64,000 nt of DNA from an uncultured Prevotellaceae bacterium (GCA_900316315.1 ONCK01000012.1:1-64000), one strand, 5' to 3'; counted from the first letter of the stretch, positions 9,089 to 19,028 are shown. The notes: generated by a model not told the origin, from the letters alone. A program made the numbers and translations.

Positions 9089-10561
9089 TTATATCTCGCG
9101 ATTGATTATGGGGTCCTCCACATGCCAGAAGATAGGCATCTCTTGGGGTGCCGCTTTGGCCTGCAACTCATAGAAGTACTGCATTCCAAGATCGCTGTAG
9201 CCTCTCAGCGCCTTGAGTATGGTACGACGCGTATGGTATGAGGCGGTCATGCCATACACCTTTTTAAGAAATCCCTCGGCTTGGCCAGAGTGTATCCTGC
9301 TGATAGCATGGAGTATTGTGCGGCGTACCACTTCGTGTTCGGTAGGGAAATGGGCCATCATCACTTTTTCGGCCGGTAGGAACCGATGTAGGCCCATCGC
9401 ACGGTAAGCTGCGCGCTTGATAAGCTCGTCGTCACTGTCAAAGAAGTCAAAGAGTGCCCTGCACTCCTCATCTGATCCATATTTACCCACCATTTCAATC
9501 AGCAGGGCCTGGACATTGTTAGACTTTACGCTGTATATGATAGGCATGAAGGAGGGCATATCTTTGCCCTGAGCCTTACACTCATTCAACAGGTTGTCAA
9601 ATTCGAGGTAGTCCCAACGGACGAAGTCGCTGTTGAGGTAGTCTGCATTGAGAAACATATAGGGCTCGTCGTGACTGGCCAGCGCATGGTAGAGGCGCGC
9701 AGCGTAACGGAGGGCCAGATTGCGGTCGTTGATTAGGCGAGCCATGATACTCTCGGGCATTGGGAGGTGAAGCAATCGGATAGCTTGCACTACGTGTATC
9801 TTGCTGCCACTTTTACCATTGGCCAGCGTGCGGAGCATGTATCGCTCAGCTCCGATGTAGACGATCAGGCGCTGGATATTGACTTGCATTGTATAGCCTT
9901 TGTGTCTCATGGCGATGTGGATGATCTGAAGTATCCACACATGCAATTCCGTATCGTTCAGCTTGCGTCCCTTCAGATCTATCATCTCTGCGATTTGGGC
10001 GGTGCTTATCTCTGACGGGCCGGCGACAATCTGCTCCACCTTGTCCTCGTATTTCTCGGCAAACTCTCGCTGGATGGACTTGTTGCGCTCCTGACGGTAA
10101 AAAAATCTCAACATATATATTCCAGTACAGAGGCAGAAGATCAGCGCAACTACGAAGATACTATATGAAATCTTGACTACCCATGGATAGCCCTGAAACT
10201 TGTTTTCGTAAAAGTATAAATAATATTTCCAAACGTCCGTCCCGCTGAAATCCCGCGTCACATTGCCAGGCATCACATAGCCCGCTGCGTCGTCGGCTTG
10301 GGATGGAGAGAGTATCCTCCCTGCCACGATGCATACTAGCACTACTATGCCTATTACTATCAGGACTGTCCGTTTCTTTATCTTCATATTGTGTCCCATT
10401 CGCCTGTCTCCCGATTCATCGTAGGCAGACTTCTTTCTGGCCTGAGGCGAAACTGCACCCGCTGATGTCGGACCGCTTGCAGCGGAGACGCTGAGGTGTG
10501 TTTCTCTCGTCTCGACTGCAGCATCCTGTGTGCTCAGGTATTGCCCATTGCCAGCTTTCAT
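9089..10561 (-). CDS. HEAT-repeat membrane protein of the exopolysaccharide operon
   Basis: The ATG at 10561 gives 490 residues; an in-frame TTG at 10585 would add eight. A polar N-terminus leads to two membrane helices (about 64-82 and 131-154). A cytoplasmic-looking C-terminal half of alpha-helical HEAT-like repeats follows (AYRAMGLHRF, VRRTILHAIS, RRTILKALRG). The next gene, encoding the glycosyltransferase, begins 18 bp downstream. HEAT repeats are protein-docking surfaces, so this is probably a scaffold or regulator of the synthase. That is inference from context. Confidence 0.8.
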   Translation of the reverse strand: MKAGNGQYLSTQDAAVETRETHLSVSAASGPTSAGAVSPQARKKSAYDESGDRRMGHNMKIKKRTVLIVIGIVVLVCIVAGRILSPSQADDAAGYVMPGNVTRDFSGTDVWKYYLYFYENKFQGYPWVVKISYSIFVVALIFCLCTGIYMLRFFYRQERNKSIQREFAEKYEDKVEQIVAGPSEISTAQIAEMIDLKGRKLNDTELHVWILQIIHIAMRHKGYTMQVNIQRLIVYIGAERYMLRTLANGKSGSKIHVVQAIRLLHLPMPESIMARLINDRNLALRYAARLYHALASHDEPYMFLNADYLNSDFVRWDYLEFDNLLNECKAQGKDMPSFMPIIYSVKSNNVQALLIEMVGKYGSDEECRALFDFFDSDDELIKRAAYRAMGLHRFLPAEKVMMAHFPTEHEVVRRTILHAISRIHSGQAEGFLKKVYGMTASYHTRRTILKALRGYSDLGMQYFYELQAKAAPQEMPIFWHVEDPIINREI

Positions 10562-10599
10562 TTCGTACAAGTCGTATTCCGACAATTACAATTTCTGTA

Positions 10600-10607
10600 C
10601 AAAATTA
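10600..10607 (-). promoter_or_regulatory. Promoter -7 box of the exopolysaccharide operon
   Basis: TAATTTTG on the minus strand lies 38 bp before the ATG at 10561. A TTTG at 10627-10624 could be the -33 element, though the spacing of 16 bp is short. Confidence 0.5.
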
Positions 10608-11828
10608 CGAAATCTCCCAGTTACAAAACGCTGAGAACTACTTTTTTATATGACAAAGGGACAAAATAGGGTGTCAAAATTGCAATTTTAAACATTTTTA
10701 AACCGGAAAAAGCCATTACATTCACTTCTTCGTAGAAAAAATCCAAAACTGCACTTCAGACGAGGCGGCAGTAAAAATCAGAAAAAGGGGGGGGCACCTC
10801 CCGTTTCCGCTGTCACGACCCCCACAATCAGACGATTTCTCTTCTCCTCCAAAAAAATTACAGACCCACGACCCGTCATTTTTCCGCCACGTATTCTCTC
10901 CCACCCCTTCATGTCCCCCTTTTCATCTTCACCGCCATGCACGACAGACCACAGAGCGGGATCCGCCCTCATCGGCCCCGCCGCATCATGTCACTGCCTA
11001 CGACCCGATACACCGCCACTACGTAGCCAGCCCTGCAGAAATGGCACGAGTGATCACACATACCGTCCTGGCATAACCAAGAAAGAGTATAAAATTCAAA
11101 AATACCCATTTCATCGATACAATTAGCCTGTTATAAGTTGACAAAATATTCCATTCTGAAGGTCTCAGTTCCATGTATTTTGTCAACGATGGCCGCCGTC
11201 ATGACAGACACTATCTCCATGCCACATGACGCGGCGTCACCTGGAAGCAGGGCTCGCCTCCGAGGCAGTAGATTTCACAATACAGCGTGTAAAGCAAGAA
11301 ACGCCGCTGTGGCCATTCGGCCGTCGCAGACAGCGATACTCCGTACTGATACATACAATATGCTGAGGCATACTGCCAATTTGGCTCCTGTCTCAACCGG
11401 GAGCACACTTGTACAATACAAGTCCTTCCACTAAGTCCTGTCTACCCGTCTGGGAGAACGCTGGAATCGGGTAAAATCAGCAGGGACAGGCCTATCACAC
11501 AGCGTTTGAGTGAAAAATGGCCTTCTCAACCACGGTGTCTCTCAAGTAGATACGGGATGCCTGGTCCAGGCATAGGAGTCTCCGCCTGGACACGCGGGAA
11601 ACAGGCGTTACCAAGGCGTTGGCATCTCATCACAATGTCACCCGAAGGATGCAGCTACGACACCACCTGATTTGCTATCCCAGCCTCATCGACCTTGTTG
11701 TGCTGCCCTGTCCCCGTGCCGTATGTTGTCCTCGCGATATTCTCTGAAAATATCCTGCGCCAGGAAGGATGTTGACCAAATGCGGCCTCCATTTTCTGAT
11801 ACTTCCTAAAGTGTTTAGTATCCAAAAA
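10608..11828. other. Long gene-free region
   Basis: I see no supported gene. Structures present are a G-run (10787-10795), a perfect 11-bp inverted repeat TTGACAAAATA at 11138-11148 and 11176-11186 around a 27-bp spacer, and a 17-bp palindrome centred on 11565 (ATGCCTGG/T/CCAGGCAT). Open frames here are short, change frame often and look unlike the neighbouring genes. The stretch may be decayed coding DNA. Confidence 0.4.
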
Positions 11829-12196
11829 GGTTTTTTATATAATAAAATCGGAATATTGCCTCATACAAGTGCCGATATAGTGATGACAAGTTGCCTTGTA
11901 AGCGCTACAAAGTCGGATGTAATTTAAACAAGGACGGATGTAGTTTAAACTGGAAGGCGAGTTGTTATCACCTGATAGCCAGTTAGTTACAAAAGAGCCA
12001 AATATCGTTTGCAATTTATTGGTTCTCAATAAGTTACAAAGGCATTTTGAGCAGATTTTCGACTTTTCGTATCCGAATATAAACCGAGAAACTTGGCCCA
12101 ATTTTTTATAATAAAAAAATCAGCTCAGCAAGACCTTGAGAAGAAGGCTAACCATATTTTGCAGGCTTGACTCTTGGGGAGAGACTTCCGGTGAAA
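11829..12196 (+). repeat. Interspersed intergenic repeat, copy B
   Basis: The copy begins TTTTTTATATAATAAAAT (11831 on). It has the conserved GCCGATATAGTGATGACAAG block, two 21-bp units (11911-11931 and 11932-11952), then GGAAGGCGAGTTGTTATC and a conserved 80-bp block. A second TTTTTTATAATAAAAA tract (about 12102-12118) follows, and the copy ends near CTTCCGGTGAAAG (12184-12196). A small hairpin TATTG/GTTCT/CAATA lies at 12017-12031. It is matched by CATTG/GCTTT/CAATG in copy C, a paired base change that keeps the stem. Confidence 0.85.
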
Positions 12197-13003
12197 GTAG
12201 GGCAACAGAGTACGGATGATTGAGTTGCAAAGAGAGGTTTCGGGCCAGCGAGAGAGTGGGGCTGGGATAGCAGGAGAAATCATCAAGCAGCAGAGAAAGT
12301 GATTGAGGCTTCGTCAGGCATGCTCCGCTTGAAGGGCCACTCAGCGAATCTCCCCTACGGGCATAATAGCCGCTATCGGCTGCGAGAAACTCCGTCCGCA
12401 ATATTCCATTTAGTGCAACGCTTCAGAGGCCCTCTGCTACGAACGCAAGATCTGATGATTGCCTACAAAAGACATTCAGTTCGGTACAGTCCGTATGATA
12501 AACTATACAGCAAGTATTCTCCTCCGGACGTAATAGCCGTCTCTCAACTTTGAGAAAAATTCCAGCCGTTACGCTCCCTTCGACAGTCCGAGCAGAGAGT
12601 CTCCTCTACAGGCGTGACAACTGCCAATCAGCGATGAGAGATTTTACGCCTGTAACACACTATTTGATAACCTACCCAATACGTATTCCTTTGCGAGTGG
12701 TAAGATTTGAGAATCGTCTATAATAGCTGAAAGTGAAGCACTTGACAACATTCAAAAAGGCGGCAGTAAAGATTTTGTTCCCTGCTTATCTGCTGCTGAT
12801 CCTATGCAGTAAGATGCCCGTCTCTTACGCCCTTGTTGACGCAAGATGCACACCGCTCTACACCGGTCAGTCGGAGGGCAGGACCCGCTATACACTATCC
12901 AAGGAGCCTCTCAGCCAAGGATCGCGTGTCAGTCAGAGTGGTATTAGGGCGCCGAATGTCCTCACCCGGCCGAGCTCGGCGATGATGAGGCGACACAAAA
13001 AAA
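12197..13003. other. Gene-free region between repeat copy B and frdB
   Basis: No supported gene. A 9-bp inverted repeat TACAGGCGT (12607-12615 and 12646-12654) could form a hairpin. An open frame at 12733-13065 starts with a signal-like stretch, but it runs through the frdB terminator and into frdB, so I do not accept it. Confidence 0.4.
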
Positions 13004-13037
13004 ATCGGGTGAAGTCCCATGAGAGACTTCACCCGAT
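13004..13037 (-). terminator. Rho-independent terminator of frdCAB
   Basis: A perfect 13-bp stem (ATCGGGTGAAGTC and its complement) has an 8-nt loop and a run of seven T on the minus strand. It lies 25 bp after the frdB stop. Confidence 0.95.
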
Positions 13038-13061
13038 ACGGATGATTCAACTGGCCGTCGA

Positions 13062-13820
13062 CTAGTCAGAGAGTTTAGCCTTGATAAATTCGCGGTTGAG
13101 GCGGGCGATATTGGCAATGGTCTCGTTCTTGGGGCATACAGCCTCGCAAGCACGTGTATTGGTGCAGTTGCCAAAGCCCAGCTCGTCCATCTTGGCCACC
13201 ATGGCCTTGACGCGCTTCTTAGCCTCTACCTTACCCTGCGGCAGGAGAGCAAACTGACTGACCTTGGAGCTGACGAAAAGCATTGCGGAACCGTTTTTGC
13301 AAGCTGCGACGCAGGCGCCACAACCGATGCAGGTAGCGCAATCCATAGCCTCATCGGCAGCCTCCTTGGGGATTAGGATAGCGTTGGCATCCTGAGGAGC
13401 GCCTGTACGGACGCTGATATATCCGCCGGCAGCCTGAATCTTGTCAAAGGCGGAGCGGTCTACCATGCAGTCCTTGATGACCGGGAAGGCAGCAGAACGC
13501 CACGGCTCAACGGTGATTGTCTCTCCGTCGTGGAAGCGACGCATGTAAAGCTGACAAGTCGTTGCTCCGCGCTCGGTCTTGCCGTGGGGCGTACCATTGA
13601 TATACAGGGAGCACATACCGCAGATGCCTTCGCGGCAGTCGTGGTCAAAGACAAAGGGCTCCTTGCCCTCCTCGATGAGCTGCTCGTTGAGGATATCGAG
13701 CATTTCCAAGAAGCTTGTATCGTCGGGGATGTCCTTCATCTCACGCGTATCGAAATGGCCTTTATCCTTGGGGCCGTTCTGCTTCCAATATTTCAGAGTG
13801 AAACTAATATTTTTTGCCAT
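13062..13820 (-). CDS. frdB: Fumarate reductase/succinate dehydrogenase iron-sulfur subunit
   Basis: The protein has 252 residues. It carries electrons between the membrane cytochrome b subunit and the FAD subunit. A plant-type [2Fe-2S] site lies at CREGICGMC (Cys62, 67, 70) with a further Cys near 89. The [4Fe-4S] and [3Fe-4S] ligands are in [10 protein letters not shown] (about 150-160) and [12 protein letters not shown] (about 217-229). It is the last gene of the three-gene operon, 21 bp after frdA. In anaerobic Bacteroidales this complex normally works as fumarate reductase, but the sequence cannot fix the direction. Confidence 0.97.
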   Translation of the reverse strand: MAKNISFTLKYWKQNGPKDKGHFDTREMKDIPDDTSFLEMLDILNEQLIEEGKEPFVFDHDCREGICGMCSLYINGTPHGKTERGATTCQLYMRRFHDGETITVEPWRSAAFPVIKDCMVDRSAFDKIQAAGGYISVRTGAPQDANAILIPKEAADEAMDCATCIGCGACVAACKNGSAMLFVSSKVSQFALLPQGKVEAKKRVKAMVAKMDELGFGNCTNTRACEAVCPKNETIANIARLNREFIKAKLSD

Positions 13821-13841
13821 TTTGTGTAATCGATTATTCCG

Positions 13842-15788
13842 TTAAACCTTGTAATTGCGCGTCTTAACCTCGATAGCCTCGTACTTAAGGGGCTCGATGT
13901 ACTTGACAGGATCCTTGTCCTCGCCTTGGTATTCCCAGCAGGAGACGTAGAAGCAATTTTTATCGTCACGTTTGGCCTCGCCTTCCTCGGTCTGGTGCTC
14001 TACCCGGAAGTGTCCACCGCAGGACTCCTCACGATTGAGTGCGTCGATAGCAATCAGACCGCCCATGGTGATGAAGTCGTTGAGACGGAGGGCCTTGTCG
14101 AGCTCTACATTGACGCCCTCGACATGAGGCACGAAGACATTGGTCTCAAACTCCTTACGCAGGCGCTTGATGTCCTCGAGTGCTTTGAGCAGGCCTTCCT
14201 TGGAGCGTGCCATGCCGACATATTCCCACATGACATGTCCGAGCTCCTTGTGAATAGAGTCGACGGAACGCTTACCGCCAATGCCCAGGATATGGTCTAT
14301 CTTGGCCTTCACCTCTTTCTCCGCGGCATCAAACTCGGGCTTGTCAGTAGCAATGCTCTCACGGCTTACGCCAATCTGGTCGCTGAGGTAGTTTTGGATT
14401 GTGTAGGGCAGTACAAAGTATCCGTCGGCCAGACCCTGCATGAGCGCAGAGGCGCCGAGACGATTGGCTCCGTGGTCGGAGAAGTTGCACTCTCCGATGG
14501 CAAAGAGACCTTTAATCGTAGTCTGCAGTTCATAGTCGACCCAGAGGCCACCCATCGTGTAGTGGATGGCAGGATAAATCATCATCGGGTTTTCATACGG
14601 GTTTTCGTCGGTGATTTCCTCGTACATGTCAAAGAGATTGCCATATCTCTGCTCGACGACATCGCGTCCCAGACGGTTGATTGCCTCGGAGAAATCGAGG
14701 AAGACGGCGAGACCTGTATTGTTGACGCCATAGCCTGCGTCGCAGCGCTCCTTGGCTGCACGGCTGGCGACGTCACGCGGTACGAGGTTGCCGAAGGCGG
14801 GATAACGACGCTCCAGATAGTAGTCACGATCCTCCTCGGGAATGTCGCGTCCCTTGATCTCGCCACGCTGAAGCTTCTTGGCATCCTCAAGTTTCTTGGG
14901 TACCCAGATGCGGCCATCGTTACGAAGTGACTCTGACATCAGGGTCAGCTTGGACTGGTTGTTACCGTGTACGGGGATGCAAGTGGGATGGATCTGTACG
15001 TAAGCGGGATTGGCAAAGTAAGCGCCTTTGCGATAAGCAGCAATAGCGGCAGAGCAGTTGCAACCCATGGCATTGGTCGACAGGAAGTAGGTATTGCCGT
15101 AGCCGCCCGTGGCCAGCACGACGGCATGGGCGCTGTAGCGCTCGAGCGCACCGGTGATAAGATTGCGCACGATGATGCCGCGGGCACGTCCGTCAATGAT
15201 GACGACGTCCTGCATCTCTGTACGAGTGTGCAGCTCGACGGTGCCGGCATGCACCTGACGCATCATGGCGCTGTAGGCGCCGAGCAGGAGCTGCTGACCG
15301 GTCTGTCCCTTGGCGTAGAAGGTACGGCTGACCTGTACACCGCCGAAGGAGCGGTTGGCCAGCAGACCGCCGTATTCACGGGCGAAGGGTACACCCTGTG
15401 CTACGCACTGGTCAATGATATTGGCGCTGACCTCAGCGAGACGATATACGTTGGCCTCGCGTGAACGGTAGTCACCGCCCTTGACAGTATCGTAGAAGAG
15501 ACGGTATACAGAGTCGCCGTCATTCTGATAGTTCTTGGCTGCGTTGATACCGCCCTGAGCAGCGATAGAGTGAGCACGACGGGGAGAGTCCTGGATGCAG
15601 AAGCTCTTGACACGAAAACCCATCTCGCCCAGAGAGGCTGCAGCAGAGGCGCCGGCGAGTCCGGTGCCCACGATGATAACATCGAGCTTGCGCTTATTGG
15701 CTGGGTTGACCAGCTTCTGATGAGCCTTATAGTTAGTCCACTTCTCAGCTATTGGACCTTCAGGTATCTTTGAATCTAGTGTTGCCAT
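13842..15788 (-). CDS. frdA: Fumarate reductase/succinate dehydrogenase flavoprotein subunit
   Basis: The start is the ATG at 15788 ([11 protein letters not shown]...), giving 648 residues; the open frame extends 24 codons further without homology. The FAD-binding [10 protein letters not shown] motif lies near the N-terminus, followed by [15 protein letters not shown], where the His binds FAD covalently in this family. The active-site segment HPTCIPVHG, the [10 protein letters not shown] segment and the C-terminal capping region are present. It interconverts fumarate and succinate at the cytoplasmic side of the membrane. It is flanked by frdC and frdB in the usual Bacteroidota order C-A-B. 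Confidence 0.97.
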   Translation of the reverse strand: MATLDSKIPEGPIAEKWTNYKAHQKLVNPANKRKLDVIIVGTGLAGASAAASLGEMGFRVKSFCIQDSPRRAHSIAAQGGINAAKNYQNDGDSVYRLFYDTVKGGDYRSREANVYRLAEVSANIIDQCVAQGVPFAREYGGLLANRSFGGVQVSRTFYAKGQTGQQLLLGAYSAMMRQVHAGTVELHTRTEMQDVVIIDGRARGIIVRNLITGALERYSAHAVVLATGGYGNTYFLSTNAMGCNCSAAIAAYRKGAYFANPAYVQIHPTCIPVHGNNQSKLTLMSESLRNDGRIWVPKKLEDAKKLQRGEIKGRDIPEEDRDYYLERRYPAFGNLVPRDVASRAAKERCDAGYGVNNTGLAVFLDFSEAINRLGRDVVEQRYGNLFDMYEEITDENPYENPMMIYPAIHYTMGGLWVDYELQTTIKGLFAIGECNFSDHGANRLGASALMQGLADGYFVLPYTIQNYLSDQIGVSRESIATDKPEFDAAEKEVKAKIDHILGIGGKRSVDSIHKELGHVMWEYVGMARSKEGLLKALEDIKRLRKEFETNVFVPHVEGVNVELDKALRLNDFITMGGLIAIDALNREESCGGHFRVEHQTEEGEAKRDDKNCFYVSCWEYQGEDKDPVKYIEPLKYEAIEVKTRNYKV

Positions 15789-15822
15789 TGTATCTGGTAT
15801 TTTACAAGTTAGACATAAATTG

Positions 15823-16494
15823 TTAGCAAGCGCCGCCACACAGGGCGAACTTGAGTACAACCAAGAGCAGAAGGCCGACGATGATGGTCACCCATACGAT
15901 GCCGATGCACTGCCAGCGCTTCAACCAAGTCTTGCCATTGAGACCGAGGGTCTGGAGAGAGCTCCAGAAGCCGTGACTCAGGTGGAACCACAGGGCAACA
16001 AGCCAGATGATGTAGAGTACGGTAAATACCGGATTGCTGAAGGTGTCGACAATGTAAGCGTAGCCGTCGGTAGGTACATGATCACCTATGTTGCCGACGA
16101 GTTCGGCAAACATCATGTTGTACCAGAAGTTGAACAGGTGCAGCAAAAGTCCGAGCACGATGATGATACCCAGCACGAACATGTTTTGCGAAGCCCACTC
16201 TACCTTTTCAGGCTTTGCTGTGACAAAGTAGCGATTTTGGCCGCGAGCCTTGCGGTTTTGAATCGTCAGCACAAAGGCGTAAATCAAGTGCAGCACGGCG
16301 AGAGCTGCCAAGCCCAATGTACCTACCAATGCGTACCAGTTGGTGCCCAGAAACTCGCAGACAGCATTGTAGCCATCTTTAGAGAAGAGCGCCACCGAAT
16401 TCATGAGCGCATGAAACGTCAGAAAGAGGATGAGGCAAATGCCAGTCACGGACATTACAACCTTCTTTCCAACCGAAGAATTGATTAACCACAT
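15823..16494 (-). CDS. frdC: Fumarate reductase/succinate dehydrogenase cytochrome b subunit (b558 type)
   Basis: The protein has 223 residues with five predicted membrane helices. Candidate haem-ligand His residues lie in [30 protein letters not shown] and [11 protein letters not shown]. It anchors the complex and exchanges electrons with menaquinone. It is the first gene of the operon, with a promoter at 16652-16682 and a leader of about 150 nt. Confidence 0.93.
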   Translation of the reverse strand: MWLINSSVGKKVVMSVTGICLILFLTFHALMNSVALFSKDGYNAVCEFLGTNWYALVGTLGLAALAVLHLIYAFVLTIQNRKARGQNRYFVTAKPEKVEWASQNMFVLGIIIVLGLLLHLFNFWYNMMFAELVGNIGDHVPTDGYAYIVDTFSNPVFTVLYIIWLVALWFHLSHGFWSSLQTLGLNGKTWLKRWQCIGIVWVTIIVGLLLLVVLKFALCGGAC

Positions 16495-16651
16495 AAAATT
16501 TAAGAATTTGATTGAAAAAAATTTTTGTTTCCTGTTTTATGCAAACGACCAATGCCCTCTACACGGTATGCCGGGCAGAGGTAAAGGGGATAAGATGCCT
16601 ACATATTGCTGCATGAGGTATATTAGAGGCACTTGTGCCAAATCTTGACTG

Positions 16652-16682
16652 CAAAATTACCCTTTTATTTGTTTATGGCAAA
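16652..16682 (-). promoter_or_regulatory. Promoter of frdCAB
   Basis: The -7 box TAATTTTG (16659-16652) and -33 TTTG (16682-16679) are separated by 19 bp, a good match to the Bacteroidota consensus. Confidence 0.75.
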
Positions 16683-16811
16683 GGATTTACATCAATTTAC
16701 CACCTTAAAAATTTTACCTCCTCATACCTAATTTTAGGTATTTCCCAACGAGATATCGCTAATCCTCTATCAATCAGCGATATAAGCCTACATGAAGCCT
16801 TAGAGGCTCAC

Positions 16812-16916
16812 ATTGTCTCCACAGGGTCGGACCTGGTCAAAACTACATCCCACCTGCCCGTGGCTACATCCGACTTTGTCTTCATCAGGCCGGACCTTAC
16901 AGCCATCAGACGGAGG
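16812..16916 (-). repeat. Degenerate 21-bp tandem array, five units
   Basis: Five consecutive units of exactly 21 bp: 16812-16832, 16833-16853, 16854-16874, 16875-16895 and 16896-16916. Four end in (C/G)(C/G)AC and two share CTACATCC. The motif is the one seen twice in the interspersed repeat (GTCGGATGTAG on the minus strand). Because 21 is a multiple of three, the minus strand encodes a seven-residue repeat (RSDVVLT-like), but the frame lacks other signs of a gene. The array lies just upstream of mnmG. Confidence 0.75.
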
Positions 16917-16953
16917 ACTTCAGAAACAAAATCCATATCTCGTAAAAATAGCG

Positions 16954-16961
16954 TACCTTTG
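16954..16961 (+). promoter_or_regulatory. Promoter -7 box of mnmG
   Basis: TACCTTTG matches TAnnTTTG and lies 17 bp before the ATG at 16979, giving a very short leader. No convincing -33 element was seen. Confidence 0.65.
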
Positions 16962-16978
16962 CATTCCAAACAGTTCGG

Positions 16979-18859
16979 ATGGATACAGAGTTTACATTTG
17001 ACATCATCGTCGTCGGAGCCGGACACGCAGGCTGCGAGGCAGCACATGCAGCCGCTACAATGGGCATGGAGACCTGCTTGGTCACTATGGATATGGAGAA
17101 GATTGCGCAGATGAGCTGCAACCCCGCCATCGGCGGTATCGCCAAGGGACAGATCGTACGCGAGATCGATGCTCTAGGCGGCTTGATGGGACTTGTCACC
17201 GATCAGACCGCAATCCAGTTTCGCATGCTCAACCTCTCCAAGGGCCCGGCCATGTGGAGCCCGCGCGCGCAGTGCGACCGCATGAGGTACAGCGCCACCA
17301 TGCGCCAAATGCTCGAGAATACGCCCCACCTGAACCTCTGGCAAGACCAGGCAGACGAGCTCCTCGTCGAGCAAGGACACGTCTGCGGCGTACGAACTAT
17401 ATGGAATGTACGCCTGCTCGCCCCCTGCGTCATCGTAACTGCCGGCACCTTTCTCAATGGCCTGCTCCACGTCGGGCACAACCACATCCCTGGCGGACGT
17501 ATCTCCGAGCCTGCATGCTTCCACTTCTCAGACAGCATCGCCCGGCACGGCGTACGCGTCGGACGACTCAAGACCGGCACACCCGTACGTATCGACGGAC
17601 GCAGCATAGACTTCTCCCAACTTGAGGAGCAAAAGGGCGACAACGACTTCCACCGCTTCTCCTATATCTCTCAAGGGCGTCCCCTACCCCAACTCCCGTG
17701 CTGGATAGGCGCTACCAACGAGCGTGTGCATGAGGAGCTCCGACGCGGTATGAAGGACAGTCCGCTCTACAACGGAGAGATACAGAGCATAGGTCCACGA
17801 TATTGCCCAAGTATCGAGACCAAACTCCATACTTTTCCTGACAAGACGAGTCACCCGCTCTTCGTAGAGCCGGAAGGAACCAATACTCACGAATACTATC
17901 TCAACGGATTCTCCTCCAGCATGCCTCTCGACGTGCAACTCAGAGGACTGCGTCAGATTCCGGCTTTCCGAGATATCGTCATCTATCGACCAGGCTACGC
18001 CATCGAGTACGACTATTTCGACCCGACGCAGATGCGTCACTCTCTGGAGTCCAAAGTCATTGACGGCCTCTTCCTCGCAGGCCAGGTAAACGGTACTACA
18101 GGCTACGAGGAAGCCGCAGGACAGGGCTTGGTCGCCGGTATTAACGCTGCGCTTAAGCTCCAGGGCAAAACTCCGTTTGTCATGAAGCGGGATGAGTCCT
18201 ACATCGGCGTACTTATCGACGACTTAGTTACAAAGGGCGTCGACGAGCCCTACCGCATGTTTACCTCAAGGGCCGAATACCGTATCCTGCTCCGGCAGGA
18301 CAATGCCGACACGAGACTTACCCCCTACGGCATCAAGCTCGGGCTCATCGACAAGCAGCGACAAACGCTCTTTGAAGCCAAGCAAGCCGACATCCAAGCA
18401 CTCATGCAATACTGCGAAACGACCGTCGTCGCGAAAGACGAGATCAACGTCCATGCAGAGCAGCTAGCAACCACACCGCCGCAATTTAATATGAAGCTGA
18501 GCGGGCTCCTCGCACGCCCTGAACTGAACTTCAAAAAACTACGTCAAGTACTCCAAGGCCTGAACGAAGCCATCGAAAAAACAAACCAGGCACAAAGAGC
18601 AGAAATCATCGAAGCGACCGAAATAAATCTGAAGTACAAAGGATACATCGAGCGCGAAAAACAACTGGCAGAGAAAATGCATCGATTGGAATCCATTAAA
18701 ATCAAAGGGCATTTCGACTACGAAAAACTTACACAACTCTCGATTGAATCGCGTCAGAAGCTCTCAAGAATAGATCCCGAAACCATCGCACAAGCTCAGC
18801 GTATCCCAGGCGTCTCTCCCAGCGACATCAATGTACTCCTCGTGCTGATGCACAGATGA
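16979..18859 (+). CDS. mnmG: tRNA uridine-5-carboxymethylaminomethyl modification enzyme MnmG
   Basis: The protein has 626 residues, the usual length. With MnmE it installs the cmnm5 group on the wobble uridine of several tRNAs. The N-terminal FAD-binding motif VVGAGHAGCEAA lies at about residues 11-22. The family signatures SCNPAIGGIAKG (about 45-56) and GQVNGTTGYEEAAGQG (about 367-382) are present, and a helical C-terminal domain ends in a PGVSPSDINVLL segment. The start is set by the -7 box 17 bp upstream. A parS-like palindrome begins 4 bp after the stop. Confidence 0.98.
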   Translation: MDTEFTFDIIVVGAGHAGCEAAHAAATMGMETCLVTMDMEKIAQMSCNPAIGGIAKGQIVREIDALGGLMGLVTDQTAIQFRMLNLSKGPAMWSPRAQCDRMRYSATMRQMLENTPHLNLWQDQADELLVEQGHVCGVRTIWNVRLLAPCVIVTAGTFLNGLLHVGHNHIPGGRISEPACFHFSDSIARHGVRVGRLKTGTPVRIDGRSIDFSQLEEQKGDNDFHRFSYISQGRPLPQLPCWIGATNERVHEELRRGMKDSPLYNGEIQSIGPRYCPSIETKLHTFPDKTSHPLFVEPEGTNTHEYYLNGFSSSMPLDVQLRGLRQIPAFRDIVIYRPGYAIEYDYFDPTQMRHSLESKVIDGLFLAGQVNGTTGYEEAAGQGLVAGINAALKLQGKTPFVMKRDESYIGVLIDDLVTKGVDEPYRMFTSRAEYRILLRQDNADTRLTPYGIKLGLIDKQRQTLFEAKQADIQALMQYCETTVVAKDEINVHAEQLATTPPQFNMKLSGLLARPELNFKKLRQVLQGLNEAIEKTNQAQRAEIIEATEINLKYKGYIEREKQLAEKMHRLESIKIKGHFDYEKLTQLSIESRQKLSRIDPETIAQAQRIPGVSPSDINVLLVLMHR

Positions 18860-18862
18860 TCG

Positions 18863-18878
18863 CGTTTCACGTGAAACA
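18863..18878. promoter_or_regulatory. parS site (ParB-binding centromere)
   Basis: CGTTTCACGTGAAACA matches the nearly universal chromosomal parS 16-mer TGTTTCACGTGAAACA at 15 of 16 positions; only the first base differs. It lies directly after mnmG. ParB spreads from such sites to organise origin-proximal DNA. parA and parB are not in this window. Confidence 0.8.
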
Positions 18879-19028
18879 AAAGTGATTTAAATTTTTGGAA
18901 ATGAGATATTAAACATTATATAATTTGACCTTATCATAGCAAAAATCAGCGTTGATTCTGATAAGGAGAGATATTCTATTTGCTATATTCCATCCTATGC
19001 ATGACAGGTCAGACCCAGACATGACACA

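Noticed and set aside
11557..11573. 17-bp palindrome ATGCCTGG/T/CCAGGCAT as a recombination or operator site
   Set aside because: Single occurrence, no adjacent gene or partner site.
12733..13065. Open frame with a signal-peptide-like N-terminus
   Set aside because: It starts with GTG, runs through the frdB terminator hairpin and ends antisense to frdB; its composition beyond the first 35 residues is not protein-like.
16808..17047. 79-codon minus-strand frame with a seven-residue repeat
   Set aside because: The repeat in the protein is a by-product of the 21-bp DNA array, and the frame overlaps the mnmG start and promoter.
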